From Semisulcospira habei (lineage: Eukaryota > Mollusca > Gastropoda > Semisulcospiridae), in assembly GCA_036245525.1 (NCBI GenBank), contig BTPG01000004.1, forward strand, positions 163,189,025 to 163,253,024: 64,000 bases of DNA, in the 5' to 3' direction. Positions 18,251-28,598 of this stretch are shown here, piece by piece. The notes under the pieces were generated by a model. That model made no database searches, was not told the origin of the DNA, and saw only the letters and a list, made by a program, of their open reading frames with translations. Position numbers and translations under genes: made by a program. Numbering within the stretch: the stretch's first letter is position 1; each line of letters begins with the position of its first letter.

Positions 18251-18327
18251 CCCTCGCCTTTTAGCGTGTTGTGTCGGACATGTGTTGCAGTTGATTCGAC
18301 CAGAGGCACCTCTCTGTTGCTGGTATT

Positions 18328-18570
18328 ATGCTCTCAGGTGCCCACGCTCGGTCGCCTAGCATGCCTGATATGTGTTGCAGCTCCCAGGTGCTTACTTGCT
18401 CCCGGTGTGGCGACTTCCAGTGGCCGACAGATGACCATGCGGTCTGCCTCCCCTGTGCTGGCTGCTCCTCGGACCACCTCTGTGATGTCTGCTCGTCCTG
18501 GCCCGAGCTACGGTGGTCTCACCTTTGGAGCTTCTACCGGCGCGAGCGCCCCATGCCAGCTAGCGACTGA
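18328..18570 (+). pseudogene. DIRS ORF1 (gag-like) cysteine-rich N-terminus
   Basis: About 80 residues with paired cysteines: CSRCGDF, then DDHAVCLPCAGCSSDHLCDVCSSWP. This C-x2-C / H-x2-C-x2-C / C-x2-C-x2-W spacing is typical of the first ORF of DIRS-type elements. It ends at a stop shortly before the LINE insertion at 18609; the rest of gag would continue after 19453. Confidence 0.55.
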
Positions 18571-18593
18571 CCGGCGACTTTGCCACCCCCTTC

Positions 18594-18608
18594 AGCTTCG
18601 GGAGAAGT
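18594..18608. repeat. LINE target-site duplication (copy 1)
   Basis: AGCTTCGGGAGAAGT, repeated exactly at 19439-19453 on the other side of the LINE fragment. Confidence 0.9.
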
Positions 18609-19438
18609 CTTCTTCTTCTTCTTCTCGAATGCCGTCACACTTGGAGTTTGGCTCTCAAAATGAAATCTGTGGTCTTCTGTAGCGCCTCCACAGGCCCGTA
18701 CAGTTTCTCTTGTAGAGTGGCGGGCTTTGGCCATATCTCCTCCCTCAGCGGCTGGTGGTTCCCACAGTCCTGGAGGATGTGCTCTGCGGTCTGCTCTGCT
18801 TCTCCACAAGGGCACAGGGGAGATGGCACGAGGTGGAAGCGTCTGTGCAGGTGGAAATTGAGTCGGTTGTGCCCGGTCCTCAGACGAAAGATGGTCACCT
18901 GCTCTTGTCTGGACAGCTGATGGTAACTGTCTAGGGGCCGTTGTGGTGGTCTGTACACAGACTTAATGATGGTCTTCATCTCTGTGAAGCTGACTCCATT
19001 TTCATCTTGTTCTTTCTCTGCGCCCACTTTTGCCATTCTGTCAGCTTCTTCATTGCCGTAGATGCCACAGTGTGAAGGGATCCACTGCAGCACCAGTCTG
19101 GTGCACTTGATGTTTTGCAGTGCCTCTTGTAGACGTGGCAGTTTGCTTGCTGTTGCTGCCTCAAGGACAGACATGGCATCAGTAAGGAAGACAATCTGGG
19201 CATCAGGGCCTGCAGTGCCACTAAGGGTGTTAGCTGCGTGGACCAGGGCTTCCACCTCAGCTCTGTAATTTGTGCAGTGAAGGCCTGTTGGTACTGCCTC
19301 TGCCTGCCATTTTCCGTTTGGGTACTGAATGTACACCCCAGCCCCTCCATCCTGAACTGCATCTGTGGCTGATCCATCGGTGTATGCCCGTATCCATGCT
19401 TCCTGGGGATAATTTTCTTCGAGCATGGCCAGTGTCAG
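18609..19438 (-). mobile_element. 5'-truncated RNase-H LINE fragment
   Basis: Bounded by an exact 15-bp target duplication. On the minus strand it ends in a (GAA)n tail (18609-18625 reads CTTCTTCTTC on the plus strand). Only the last 830 bp were inserted, as in target-primed reverse transcription. Lies inside DIRS ORF1, so it is younger than the DIRS element. Confidence 0.9.
18635..19438 (-). pseudogene. LINE polyprotein C-terminus: RNase H and zinc-knuckle domain
   Basis: Open frame carrying a ribonuclease H domain: RAYTDGSATDAVQDGGAGV (first Asp), YRAEVEAL (Glu), LTDAMSV (Asp), then HCGIYGNEEADRMAK (His, Asp). After it comes a region with FRLRTGHNRLN and a CPCGEAEQT-AEH cysteine/histidine cluster, usual at the end of I-group LINE pol proteins. 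The reverse transcriptase is absent because of 5' truncation; upstream codons belong to DIRS sequence. Confidence 0.8.
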
Positions 19439-19453
19439 AGCTTCGGGAGAAGT

Positions 19454-21110
19454 GACCGTGCCTTCCCGACCTGGCCTTTTGGAACGGACGACACGTCGGA
19501 CACACGCCAAAGGTGCTTACCACAGGACTGCGTCCACTGCCAAGCCCGCTGACCCTTCCGAGGGGTCTAATTGCCGGCAGAGTGCCCGCCTCACTGAGCC
19601 CGGCCTGCAGCACCGCGCCTTGCGCCGTACCTTAGCAACTGGCAGTCCTTGTATGTCTTTCCTCGGAAAGCCCGCTGACTCCTCCGTGGGGTCTAAATGC
19701 CGGCTGAGCGCCCACCTCATTGAGCCCAGCGAACAGAGACTTGCGCCCCGGCGTTCAAAGTCCAGCCATGGACCTGAAACCTCCCATTCTGCCACCAGCT
19801 CCAGACACTCTCGCTCGCCCGACGAGCGCCGTCGGAAGGACAGGACCACACATCACGATTGCGGCCGTAGCCCCAGACCCTCCTCGTCCTCATCGCACAC
19901 TGCCTCGTCGTGCGCTCCCTCCCTATGTTCCGTTCCCTCACCCCGACGCTCTCAACTCCGATCATCTTCTCCCCGGAGGCGCCCCCCCAGGAGTTCGCCT
20001 GTGAGGGATCGTCGTCCCCGCATCGCAGTCGCTCCCCCCGTGACAGACGCCCGCCGCGCACCAGCCCCCCTTCGCCTCGCCGCTCCTCGCTGCGTTCGTC
20101 GCTCCCTCACCGTCGACACGTCTTGTCCCTGGAGAGCCGTGGGCCGCGGGATAGCCATTTTACGTCTCGTCGGGCCCCTGCTACTGAGGGTCTTCCCACC
20201 CACCTTCCTGCCCCATGGACGATGAGGCCCTGAGTCTACTCCCCGAGGACTCCGTCTCGGCCCTGTAAGACTTTGACAGCCGCTCACAACCGCCCCACTG
20301 CCGCGACGACCCGGACTCCTCTAGGCTTCCATCGGCTTCTCGGGCAGAGACGCTGCCTTTCCTGCAGACTCCTGCCCCGCGTCCCCCCCCCCCCCCTCAA
20401 GAGGAAGGTCTCCGCCTTCGTCGACGTGGGCCGTCAAGTGAAGTTCAAGTCCTTCCCCCAGCCGCCCGGCTTCAAAGACCTGCAGAGATGCCTTCTCAGC
20501 CCACCTCCAGCAAGCCTCCGGTCGCGATGCCATTTACTTCTCGGACCGTAGGTGGCCTGCCGGACTTGACATCGCCTTCCGCCGTGACTGGCACGCGGGC
20601 CATTTCCAGACGTTCTCGCCACTCTCCTTCCGGTGGATCCTCCAGCCTTGGAGCAAGTGGGCGGACCCACTCAGCTCGGACGTTCCTTCCCCCGCGGGTT
20701 GGATAGGACAGCTGCCCTCGTCTGTAACACCGTGGCTTGTTCGGGGTCCCTGGAGCTCCTGACCCAAGCCTTTGTTCGCCGTATTGGGGACGCCGGGCAT
20801 TTATCGATCACACCCCTACTGGGAGACCTCACTCTCGTGGAAGGGGCCAACCGGGCGGCGTACCATTTTTCGGTCAACGTGATGGCAGCCGCCGTCAATT
20901 TACGACTTGATGCGTCGGGATTCCTTACTTCAAGCCTGCCGTGGGATGCCTCCCGATCTGTGTCCTCAGCTGCAGCGCGCCCCCCCTTGGAGGTACTCTG
21001 CTCTTCGGCGACTCGTGGCAGTCGGTGAAGGGCGCCAACTCAGACCGCTGGCCCCGCAACGCTGCCCCCTGCACTTTCCAGCTGCCCGCAAGGCCATGGG
21101 TCGTGCCCTG
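19454..21110 (+). pseudogene. DIRS ORF1 remainder, decayed
   Basis: GC-rich Ser/Pro/Arg-rich coding-like sequence in several frames, with stops, a poly-C run at about 20387-20396 and no recognisable domain. Position between the Cys-rich head and the reverse transcriptase suggests the gag C-terminus and linker. Confidence 0.4.
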
Positions 21111-21119
21111 TGGACGTCG

Positions 21120-22620
21120 AGACCCTCCTCCGCTTCCGCCCCAGCGCCCTCTTGGGTCCCCCAGCGGACCCCCGCCTTCGGCCGTGCTAGACCCTTCAAG
21201 TCCCGACGACCCCTTGATACGCTCCACCATTGCCGACGGCCTCCAGTTTGTCCTTCGCTCGCCGCCGCTGCTACGACGCTCACCCCTTTGGACCGAGATT
21301 CCGAGTGACCAGCTCAAGGCCTCTGCCCTGCACGGAGAGGTCACCTCCCTTCTGCAGAAGGCCGCCACGGAGGTTGTGCGGCGCCCCGACTCTCCAGCCT
21401 TCTACAGCCACCTCTTCGTCGTGCCTAAGCCAGGCGGGAAGTGGCAACACGTCATCGATCTCTTGGCTCTGAACAAGCATTTCTCAGCCTCGACCTTTCA
21501 TATGGAGACCGCCAGGGCCCTGATGGCTGCCATGCAGCCCGGAGACTTCGCGGTCAGCTTGGACTTGTCCGACACATATCTCCACGTCCCGATGCACCAG
21601 GCCTGCAGGCGATACCTCCGTTTCGCAGTCAACGGTGTGGTCTACCAGTTTCGGGCCCTCCCGTTCGGTCTCAACCTCAGCCCTTGGGTGTCCACCCGCA
21701 TCATGGATGCCGCATTGGCCTAGGCCCGACAGTCGTCTTCCAGGCCGACGTCGAAACTACTTAGACGACCTCCTCCTCTGCAACCAGTCAGAGGCTGACC
21801 TGACGACGAACAGGGATGCTCTGCTTCGCCTGTTATCGTGCTTGGGCTTCCTAATCAACGCGGACAAGTCGGACCTCACTCCTTCACGCCGTTTTGTCCA
21901 TCTCGGCATGGAATTTGCAGCCGACCTCAACCGAGTCCATCTACCAGAGCCACGGATACAGAAGATTGCCGCCCTAGCCGGCCGGTTAGCCCAGGAGGAT
22001 GCGGCCCCTGCCAGAGTGTGGCTTCAGCTTCTCGGCTTAATTAACACTGCCGCGGATCTTCTCCCCCTCGGTCGTCTTTACTCCCGGCCGCTACAGCTGC
22101 ACCTCCTGCTCCATTGGCGTCAGTCCTCCGGTGACATAGCTGCCTGGGTGCGAGTGACTCAGATGCTGCATCCCCATCTTTGGCGTTGGGCGGAAACTTC
22201 TTGGCTCGCCTCGGGAGTCCCCCTGGCCTCTCCGCCCCTGCAGCTCTCCCTCTGTGTCGATGCAAGTCTATCCGGTTGGGGTGCCCACCTTCTGCCACGG
22301 TTCCTCACGACGTCCGGCCCTTGGCCACCGGAGCTGGCAGACACACACATCAACTGGTTGGAGATGCAAGCAGTCTGGCAAGCCCTCTTTGTGTGGGAAG
22401 CTCACCTGCATCACCAGGAGCTACTCGTCCTCTCAGACAACGCGACGGTGGTGTCCTACATTCAGTAACAGGACGGGACGCGCTCCCCCGACCTGTGCAT
22501 GCTCCTCTACCGTCTGATGCGCTGGTGCGAGAACCGTGGCATTTCTCTCCGAGCCCAACACATTCCAGGACACCTGAACGTTTTGTCTGACTCTCTCTCC
22601 CGGCGCGGACGGAATGCACG
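21120..22620 (+). pseudogene. RT: DIRS reverse transcriptase and RNase H
   Basis: RT motifs are clear: FVVPKPGGKWQHVIDLLALN, FAVSLDLSDTYLHVPMH, RYLRFAVNG, FRALPFGLNLSPW, then YLDDLLL at about 21765 and GFLINADKSDL. RNase H follows: SLCVDASLSGWGAHL, HINWLEMQAVWQAL, LLVLSDNATVVSYI, and AQHIPGHLNVLSDSLSR. The frame breaks near 21720 and a stop (TAA) follows IQ at 22468. The motif style (FRALPFGL, DLFATR downstream) is DIRS rather than Ty3. Confidence 0.85.
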
Positions 22621-22659
22621 CTCCGCAGGGACATCTTTCGGAGGATCTGCACTCATTGG

Positions 22660-24163
22660 GAGACCCCTATGATCGACCTATTCGCCACGAGGTGGAATCG
22701 CCAACTTCCCCTCTTCGTCTCCCCGATCCTGACCCCCTTGCCTGGGTGGTCGATGCGCTCTCCATTCCCTGGGACGGACTCATCGCATACGCTTACCCCC
22801 CGACGGTTCTCGTCCCCAAAGTCCTCCTCAAGCTTCCAGGATGCAATGCGGTCGTCTTGTTGGTCGCCCTGTTCTCCTGGAACCGCTCTTGGACCACTGA
22901 CCTCCTCAGCCTCGCCACGGGTCCCCCCCTGCTGCTGCCTACGCCAAACACCATGCTCAAGCAACCCCACCAGCCGCTGTTCCACCCATGCCCGGAGCAG
23001 TTCCTCCTTCACGCTTGGAGATTGTGTGGCAAACCCTCACCTCTAGAGGCTTCTCAAGTGCAGCAATGGAGGCGATCGCTACTGCCCGCAGACCCTCGAC
23101 CACACGCATCTACGAGGGAAAATGGCGAGTCCTGTGCTCCAGGTGCGACGACCAGCGCCTTTCCCCCACCGAACTGACGATCCCCTAGCTGGCGGACTTC
23201 TTCCTCTGGCTCTTTGGAGACCAGGGGTTGGCCCCTATCACCATCAGGGGGTACCTGTCCATTTTGCTGACACATACCTGCACTTCGGCTGCCCGGATCC
23301 CGGCGACTGCATAGACCTCGCCGACCTTATGACTCACTTCGGCCTGCAGTGACCAGTTCCCCACTCGCTCATTCCTCGCTGGGACCTACCCTGGGTACTG
23401 ACGTGGCTTAACTCTCCCTATTTATTTATTTATGTAATGTAATTTAGTATTTATGTAATGTAATTGTTGTATCTGTAGATGTAGCAACGGCAGATTTGAA
23501 AAATGGCATTGCCTCTGGCATTGTTAATATCTTTACCGTTGTAAAATAAAGATTCATTCATTGATTCACTGGTTCGAACCGCTGCCCTTGGCCCGCTTGC
23601 GGATGTGACTTGTAAGACATGCTTCCTGTTGGCCCTTGCCACCATGGCCCGAGTTAGCGAGCTACACGCACTGTCAGCGCGCCCTGCCTGCCTGCAGTTC
23701 AGAGCGGATGGTTCGGTACAGCTCCTCACGGACCCTGCCTTCCTTGCCAAGACTAGGTCTCCTCTGACCACGCCACAGGTGATCACCTTATGGCCACTGA
23801 GAAACGTGAACTTTCCCGGGAGACCAGGCAACAACATCCTGTGCGTGCCCTTCGCCTTTACCTGCGACGTTCCAAAGCCATCCGGAGAAGACGCTCATGC
23901 CTCTTCCTACCGTTGAAACCTGGTAGATCTGACATAACAGCCCAGACGATATCTTCCTGGCTACGCTGGGTCATACAGTCTGCCTACCAGGACCTCTCCC
24001 CGCAGGGAGCAAAGAGGCTTCACATGCGCGCACACCAGGTACGAGCCATGGCCACGAGCGTCACTTTCGACCGGAACTGCGCTGTCAAAGACATCGTGGC
24101 GGCCGTGAGCTGGAAGACAGAATCGACCTTTGCCCACTTCTACCTCAGGGATCTGGCGTGGTA
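22660..24163 (+). pseudogene. YR: DIRS tyrosine recombinase (and linker)
   Basis: Starts with MIDLFATRWN, found after RNase H in DIRS pol proteins, then a recombinase N-terminus (GFSSAAMEAIATARRPST..IY..KW). Catalytic region: a TMARVSELHAL segment with the first Arg, then RAHQVRAMATS (His-x2-Arg) and ESTFAHFYLRD with the Tyr nucleophile. This enzyme would integrate a circular DNA. Broken by stops near 23190 and by the AT-rich insertion at about 23417-23567. Confidence 0.8.
23417..23567 (+). mobile_element. Short AT-rich retroelement tail inside the recombinase gene
   Basis: AT-rich 150 bp ending AAAATAAAGATTCATTCATTGATTCA, with an AATAAA signal and ATTC repeats like a LINE or SINE 3' end. 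DIRS coding (..DLPWVLTWLNSP before, VRTAALGPL after) is interrupted exactly here. Edges are approximate. Confidence 0.5.
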
Positions 24164-24178
24164 GTTTGGGGGGGGGGG

Positions 24179-24325
24179 GGGTAATGTTTTTGAGGAAACA
24201 AATTAATTTTTCTCTAAAATATTTTTTGGAAAAATACTTACCAATGACATGACTCGGAGGACCCTCACAAACATTACCCTCTAAAATATTTTTTCGAAAA
24301 ATACTTACCAATGACATGACTAGGA
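24179..24325. repeat. DIRS internal complementary region
   Basis: The reverse complement of 24179-24257 reads the right end of the element (GTCATGTCAT.GGTAAGTATTTTTC...AAATTAATT) fused to the left end (TGTTTCCTCAAAAACATTAC). A second partial copy follows to 24325. This is the template that lets DIRS elements join their ends into a circle. Confidence 0.75.
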
Positions 24326-24357
24326 GGACCCTCCCACCTGCCCCGCTTGCCACTGGC

Positions 24358-24580
24358 GAGCTAAGTATTCCAACTGGTTGGTCTACCACGTGACCCGGAA
24401 CCGGTAGGGCCCGGGACGGGAGACAACTCTCGGCTCCTCTGGGGGTTCCCCGAGTGCCTCCTGGGTTGTGTTGTAACACAACGGGTTCTTAGGCTAAAAT
24501 TGAGCAAGTAGACTCTTCTTATTAGTCATGTCATCGGTAAGTATTTTTCGAAAAAATACCTTTTACAGAAAAATTAATTT
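24358..24580 (-). repeat. DIRS right inverted terminal repeat
   Basis: Inverted match of 1131-1335 with scattered substitutions, then TAAGTATTTTTCGAAAAAATACC and a final AAATTAATTT. Confidence 0.8.
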
Positions 24581-24651
24581 TACTGCTGGCTGTTGTCTCC
24601 GGCTACCCTTTCCACCGAGCCAACTGAAGAAGTCCCGTCGGATGTGCCAAA
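24581..24651 (-). other. LTR retrotransposon leader and primer-binding site
   Basis: On the minus strand, TGGCACATCCGACGGGA (24632-24648) directly follows a sequence ending ...ACATAACA and begins with TGG, complementary to a tRNA CCA end. About 50 bp of leader then run into the DIRS element, beyond which the gag start appears at 1122. This joins the two flanks into one retrotransposon. Confidence 0.5.
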
Positions 24652-25610
24652 TGTTATGTGGTAGTCGTCATAGTATGATACAATCACACTAGACGCATGC
24701 ACGTAGGGTTCTTGTAAAGAAACTTCACTCAGTTGCAACTCGCCACACGTGGCACAAGGTTGTAGACCACAATGAAGTAACAGTTCCAACAATATTTTAT
24801 TGCAGCGATGCGTCATGCGATCTCCACACAATGCATCCACAAATGCACCAACACTGATACACTGTCTCCTCTACAATGCATCAACACTTTTGACACACTG
24901 CGTCTCATACAATGTACACACATATTTCCTAACACCGTCTTTTATACTGTTACAGATTTCCAGAACAATCCAGCAACTTCTCCCAACACAACCAATCAGA
25001 AAAGAAAACATAACCAAAACTCTTTAATATTCATTAAAAAGGAACTCTGTAGAAGTTACTACAAATTTCCACTACCCTCTAAGCGCCTTTGATACAATGT
25101 TACAAAATGTTGCTGACAACTTTGATATCTGAGTTCACTAGAAAGATCGCAACCCTTCTCGAACCTTCCACTCTAATGTAACGAAAATACGTGTCACAAC
25201 AAAAATCGATCACAATTCTCAGTGCAAAAGAGAATGAATCCTACTAAAAAGGTACGTAATTCTTATCCAAAATAACTCCAATGAATATCAGATCTTTTCT
25301 ATTAACACACACATACTCTCAAAGAATAACACAACCACAAACATAACGGCCTGATAAAAAACGAAATGTGATGGCATCAAATCTTTTTAGCAACCATCAA
25401 GACATTTGATAAATCATGGAACCAGACACCAATGATAACGTATATAATGTCTGTTTTGACGAAATTTTGATCTTGTCTTACCAGCACTTGTCTGAATTGT
25501 TCATGTTCGCAGCATGGCCGCATGGGGCTTCAATAATTATGCACCCTTTTGTGGATGACGTGATTTTTTCCCTTTGAAGAGATGACACCAGGCCTATATA
25601 ACTGAGCTGA
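24652..25610 (-). repeat. Probable 5' LTR of the gag-bearing retrotransposon
   Basis: The right boundary on the minus strand is set by the primer-binding site; on the plus strand it opens TGTTATGTGG. The stretch is AT-rich and non-coding, with an AATAAA on the minus strand near 24797 and a TATATA near 25597. The far boundary is not defined; it is placed just before the first MITE. Confidence 0.35.
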
Positions 25611-25614
25611 TTTC

Positions 25615-25816
25615 TTAACCCATTTAGCCTCGAGTCCCTACAGCAGGAGGTGGATTGACCATGATAGTTTAAGGGTAGTGCTAGATTAGCTTGGCATCTG
25701 AAGGTGCCAAGCTAATCTTGCACTACCCTTGAATTATCATGGTCAATCCACCTCCTGCAACTGGTGCAGTCGTTGAGTAACACTTCCAAACTTTGGGAAA
25801 TGCACTTAAAAGGGTT
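25615..25816. mobile_element. TTAA hairpin MITE, subfamily A, copy 1
   Basis: Starts TTAACCCATTTAGCC and ends ..TTAAAAGGGTT. The centre is a hairpin of about 40-bp arms with TAGATTAGCTTGGCA / TGCCAAGCTAATCT. Immediately followed by copy 2. Confidence 0.7.
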
Positions 25817-25819
25817 GAC

Positions 25820-26003
25820 ACACTTCAGCAAAAGATGAATGGACCATGATCATTCAAGGGTAGTGCCAGATTAGCTTGGCACCTAAAGATGCCAAGCTAA
25901 TCTGGCACTACCCTTGAATTATCATGGTCCATCCATCTCCTGCAACTGGTACAATGTTGTTAGATGACACCTCCAAAATGTGGCCTTGGAGTTAAATGGG
26001 GTA
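25820..26003. mobile_element. TTAA hairpin MITE, subfamily A, copy 2
   Basis: Same hairpin core (GGACCATGATC..TTCAAGGGTAG / CTACCCTTGAATTATCATGGTCC) and the right end GGAGTTAAATGGGGTAA. The left end is eroded against copy 1. Confidence 0.6.
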
Positions 26004-26169
26004 ACATGTAAAGTTGACTGGTTGCAAGTTGGCCGAGTTTAGTGCTAGGCTGGACAAGATTGCAGGTGGGCGAGATAGCATATGAACAAGTAGACTAGTA
26101 ACCTAGCATTGCTGTACAGACTGTAACTGTGTACAACAAACACAGAATATTACATATACATATTACTTT

Positions 26170-26852
26170 ATAGGCTGTAGACGAGAGACCTCAAGCAACT
26201 CCTGTCCTGTGTTTCTCCTTCGATTTTACTCCATGTGGTTCCCAGTCTCTTGATGTCTGCTTGGAGGTCTCAATGCCATGTGTTTCTCGGCCTGCCTCTT
26301 TTCCTCTTTCCCTGGGGGTTCCATGACAATGCCTGCCTAGTGATACTGGAAGCTGGCTTTCTCAGACTGACCAATCCATCCCCATCTTCTTCGCCCAATT
26401 TCATTCTCTGCTGTTATCTGCCGTGTTCTCTCCCAGAGTCTGACGTTGCTGATCTTCTCTGGCCAGTGGATTTTCAAGATTCTTCTAAGAAAGCTGTTTG
26501 TAAAGGTCTGTACTCTTTTGACTGTGGTTTTTGTCAACCTCCAAGTCTCTGCTCCATATAGGAGAATGGCTTTTACGTTTGAGTTGAAAATCCACATTTT
26601 GTTCAACTGGAGAAAGGCTGCTCTTGCTTTACCGATTCGTGCTCCGACATCTGCATCAGTGCCTCCCTTTTTGTCGATGATGCTCCCGAGATAGGTGAAG
26701 GACTCCACCTCCTCCAGCATGGAGCCAGCAAGCAAGATTGGTTCTTCCCTGGTTGCATTCAGTCTCATTGTCTTCGTTTTCTGCTTGTGGATCGTGAGGC
26801 CCTCTTGGGACGAGATGTCAGCAAGCCTCGTGGTCTTATCCTGCATTTGTCG
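26170..26852 (-). mobile_element. 5'-truncated RTE-type LINE with target duplication
   Basis: Flanked by ACATATACATATTACTTT (26152-26169) and nearly the same at 26853-26871 (one extra A). The minus-strand ORF 26846-26337 encodes the end of the reverse transcriptase and downstream domain: [59 protein letters not shown]. It is the same family as the longer copy at 37.4-40.6 kb, with deletions and a lost 5' end. Confidence 0.85.
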
Positions 26853-26899
26853 ACATATACAATATTACTTTGCTTAATTTGCTGCCAGAACCAGCAGGT

Positions 26900-27300
26900 G
26901 ATGTTAGGCAAAGCTTTTTGGCTCACGTGTGATAGCAAAAGTGAGTATGTACAGGGCCAGTGGGCCATCGTCTGCAGTTAACTTAAATCTTGAAAGAGAT
27001 TATTCAGTCTTCAGACTTGGCCCAAGGATACTTGGAGCAAGACCTTTCCAAATATACCAATTTCAGTAACCTTTCGTAAAGGTCAAAGTCAGAAGGGGTC
27101 AAGAATTATGTTAAAAAAGCCATAACTTGACAAAATTGTTTATTCTATTTTCAACTTAAAACCCAAACTAATGGTACCGGGTAACTGATTCGTACACTTA
27201 CTTATGTCCTTGACACCTGGTAAAGGTCAAGGTAGGGTGACAAATGTGTAACAAGATGAGGATTTCATCCCAAATGTCTACCTTATTGTTTAGAGCTCGC
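26900..27300. repeat. Dispersed repeat shared with 30290-30560
   Basis: Both stretches share a GATAGCAAAAGTGAG-type word, a GGGCCA...CCATC segment, TTAAC, a CTTCA.ACTTGGCC segment, a GG.TACTTGG segment and a TATTCT..TTTTAACTTAAAA segment in the same order and spacing. Diverged, non-coding, unclassified. Confidence 0.45.
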
Positions 27301-28335
27301 ATGCGTTTTTATTTGAAGAACATTCAGAGTTGTTCATATTTTTAAGCGTATCTGCTTCCGATCCATTTCCCTTCTCTGCAACCCAACTTCTGATCAGCGC
27401 ATACAAATAAAGACAGATACACACCGTTTCCCGCCATTAGTACACTCTGTGGGCTGGTGTAGCGACAAGAATTCTGAAGAAGAATATCATGAGCAGCAAA
27501 ATGACACTATAAGCTTCACGTCATGGCATAGCTAGTCTCACGCCATGTAGACATCGACACATTTGATGTTTCACATCATTCATCCGAAAGGCATTCAAGG
27601 GTGTCATCCACACAGCCTCTTCCAGGGCTGACTATTTTCTTTTACACAGCCTCTTCCAGGGCTGATTGTTTGATGGGAGTATATAGTAGCTCCAAAATTT
27701 GCACAAATGAATGAATTATTATTCAAAATGTTGAAGAGGTACAACGCTAGATTAAAAACTCATTCAGTATCTCCCTTGCATCTAGCTGTATGCAAAATAT
27801 CTAGCAAGAATAAGAAAAATTACGGACTTGAATGCAGATCAACCAGTTTTTGTGAAACGGACATTTCTCAGTAATGTGTACTCTAATTAAAAAAAAAACA
27901 AAAAAACTGTGAGATAATTCTTTTAAAGACAGAATCCTAAAGTTTCAAGCTTGTCCGTCCACAAACGCAGGCTTTTGTCACAGTCAAATGCACACATTTG
28001 GTGCTTGGTCTGCATTCACCAGCAATACTAGCCTAGATAGACGTGACATCATTTTATCTTGTTACTGCACTGTTACAGTGTGACACCTGCCCACCCATGT
28101 TATTGTGTACTAGGTGTTGAACACGCTGAGGCCAGACCCATTTAAAAGTCTAGTGTATTTTTAATACGGTAGACAAAAATGCATGAATTTGAGAAAGTAT
28201 GGATTCACAGGTGCACATATCAACCCTCAGAACACTTGAACACTACTCATTTCAGCGACGTGTTGGAAAGGTCATGGTCGCAAAGGTCAGATTAATTATG
28301 TGGATTGATCATGCACATTCTTTGCAATTCTTGTC
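27301..28335. other. Intergenic sequence without recognised genes
   Basis: AT-rich, with a short direct repeat ACACAGCCTCTTCCAGGGCTGA (two copies near 27615 and 27648). No supported coding region or known element. Confidence 0.4.
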
Positions 28336-28546
28336 TTAACTCATTCAGCCCCGACACGCCGCAACAAGACACGGACCGAGCATGATAGTTCAAGGCTGGT
28401 GCTAGAATAGCTTGGGCGCCCATAGGCGCCAAGCTATTCTGACACCACCCTTGAACTATCATGCTCGATCTGTCTCTAGAATTGTAATACAGTCCTTCAG
28501 AGGGCAACTTCAAAATTTGGGGATTTTGGTCCTGGAGTAGAAACTA
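28336..28546. mobile_element. Hairpin MITE, subfamily B, copy 1
   Basis: Starts TTAACTCATTCAGCCCC. The central hairpin pairs GCTAGAATAGCTTGG.GCGCC with GGCGCCAAGCTATTCTG. The right end is eroded. Confidence 0.6.
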
Positions 28547-28598
28547 GAATGTGTGAACGGTTTTGTTTTCTCTATGGAAAAGTGTGCATTCCAGGACT

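Larger units (their letters stand above)
1131..24580 (+). mobile_element. DIRS-type tyrosine-recombinase retrotransposon, interrupted by a Polinton and a LINE
   Basis: Inverted terminal repeats lie at 1131-1335 and 24358-24580. An internal complementary region at 24179-24325 spells the two element ends joined together, the hallmark of DIRS-1 type elements that replicate through a circle. Between them, on the plus strand, are a cysteine-rich gag-like ORF (18328), reverse transcriptase with YLDD, RNase H and a C-terminal tyrosine recombinase. Polinton 1 (1838-18244) sits in the 5' non-coding part, a LINE fragment sits in gag, and a short LINE-like tail sits in the recombinase. Coding frames carry stops and shifts, so the copy is dead. 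No target duplication is seen, as expected for this group. End points are good to a few bases. Confidence 0.85.

Noticed and set aside
18328..18570. PHD/RING-type host zinc-finger gene
   Set aside because: The Cys spacing and position upstream of DIRS reverse transcriptase fit DIRS ORF1; it is short and followed by a LINE insertion.
24580..24840. 86-aa minus-strand ORF near the DIRS right end
   Set aside because: Lies across the putative LTR and primer-binding site of the retrotransposon; no domain.
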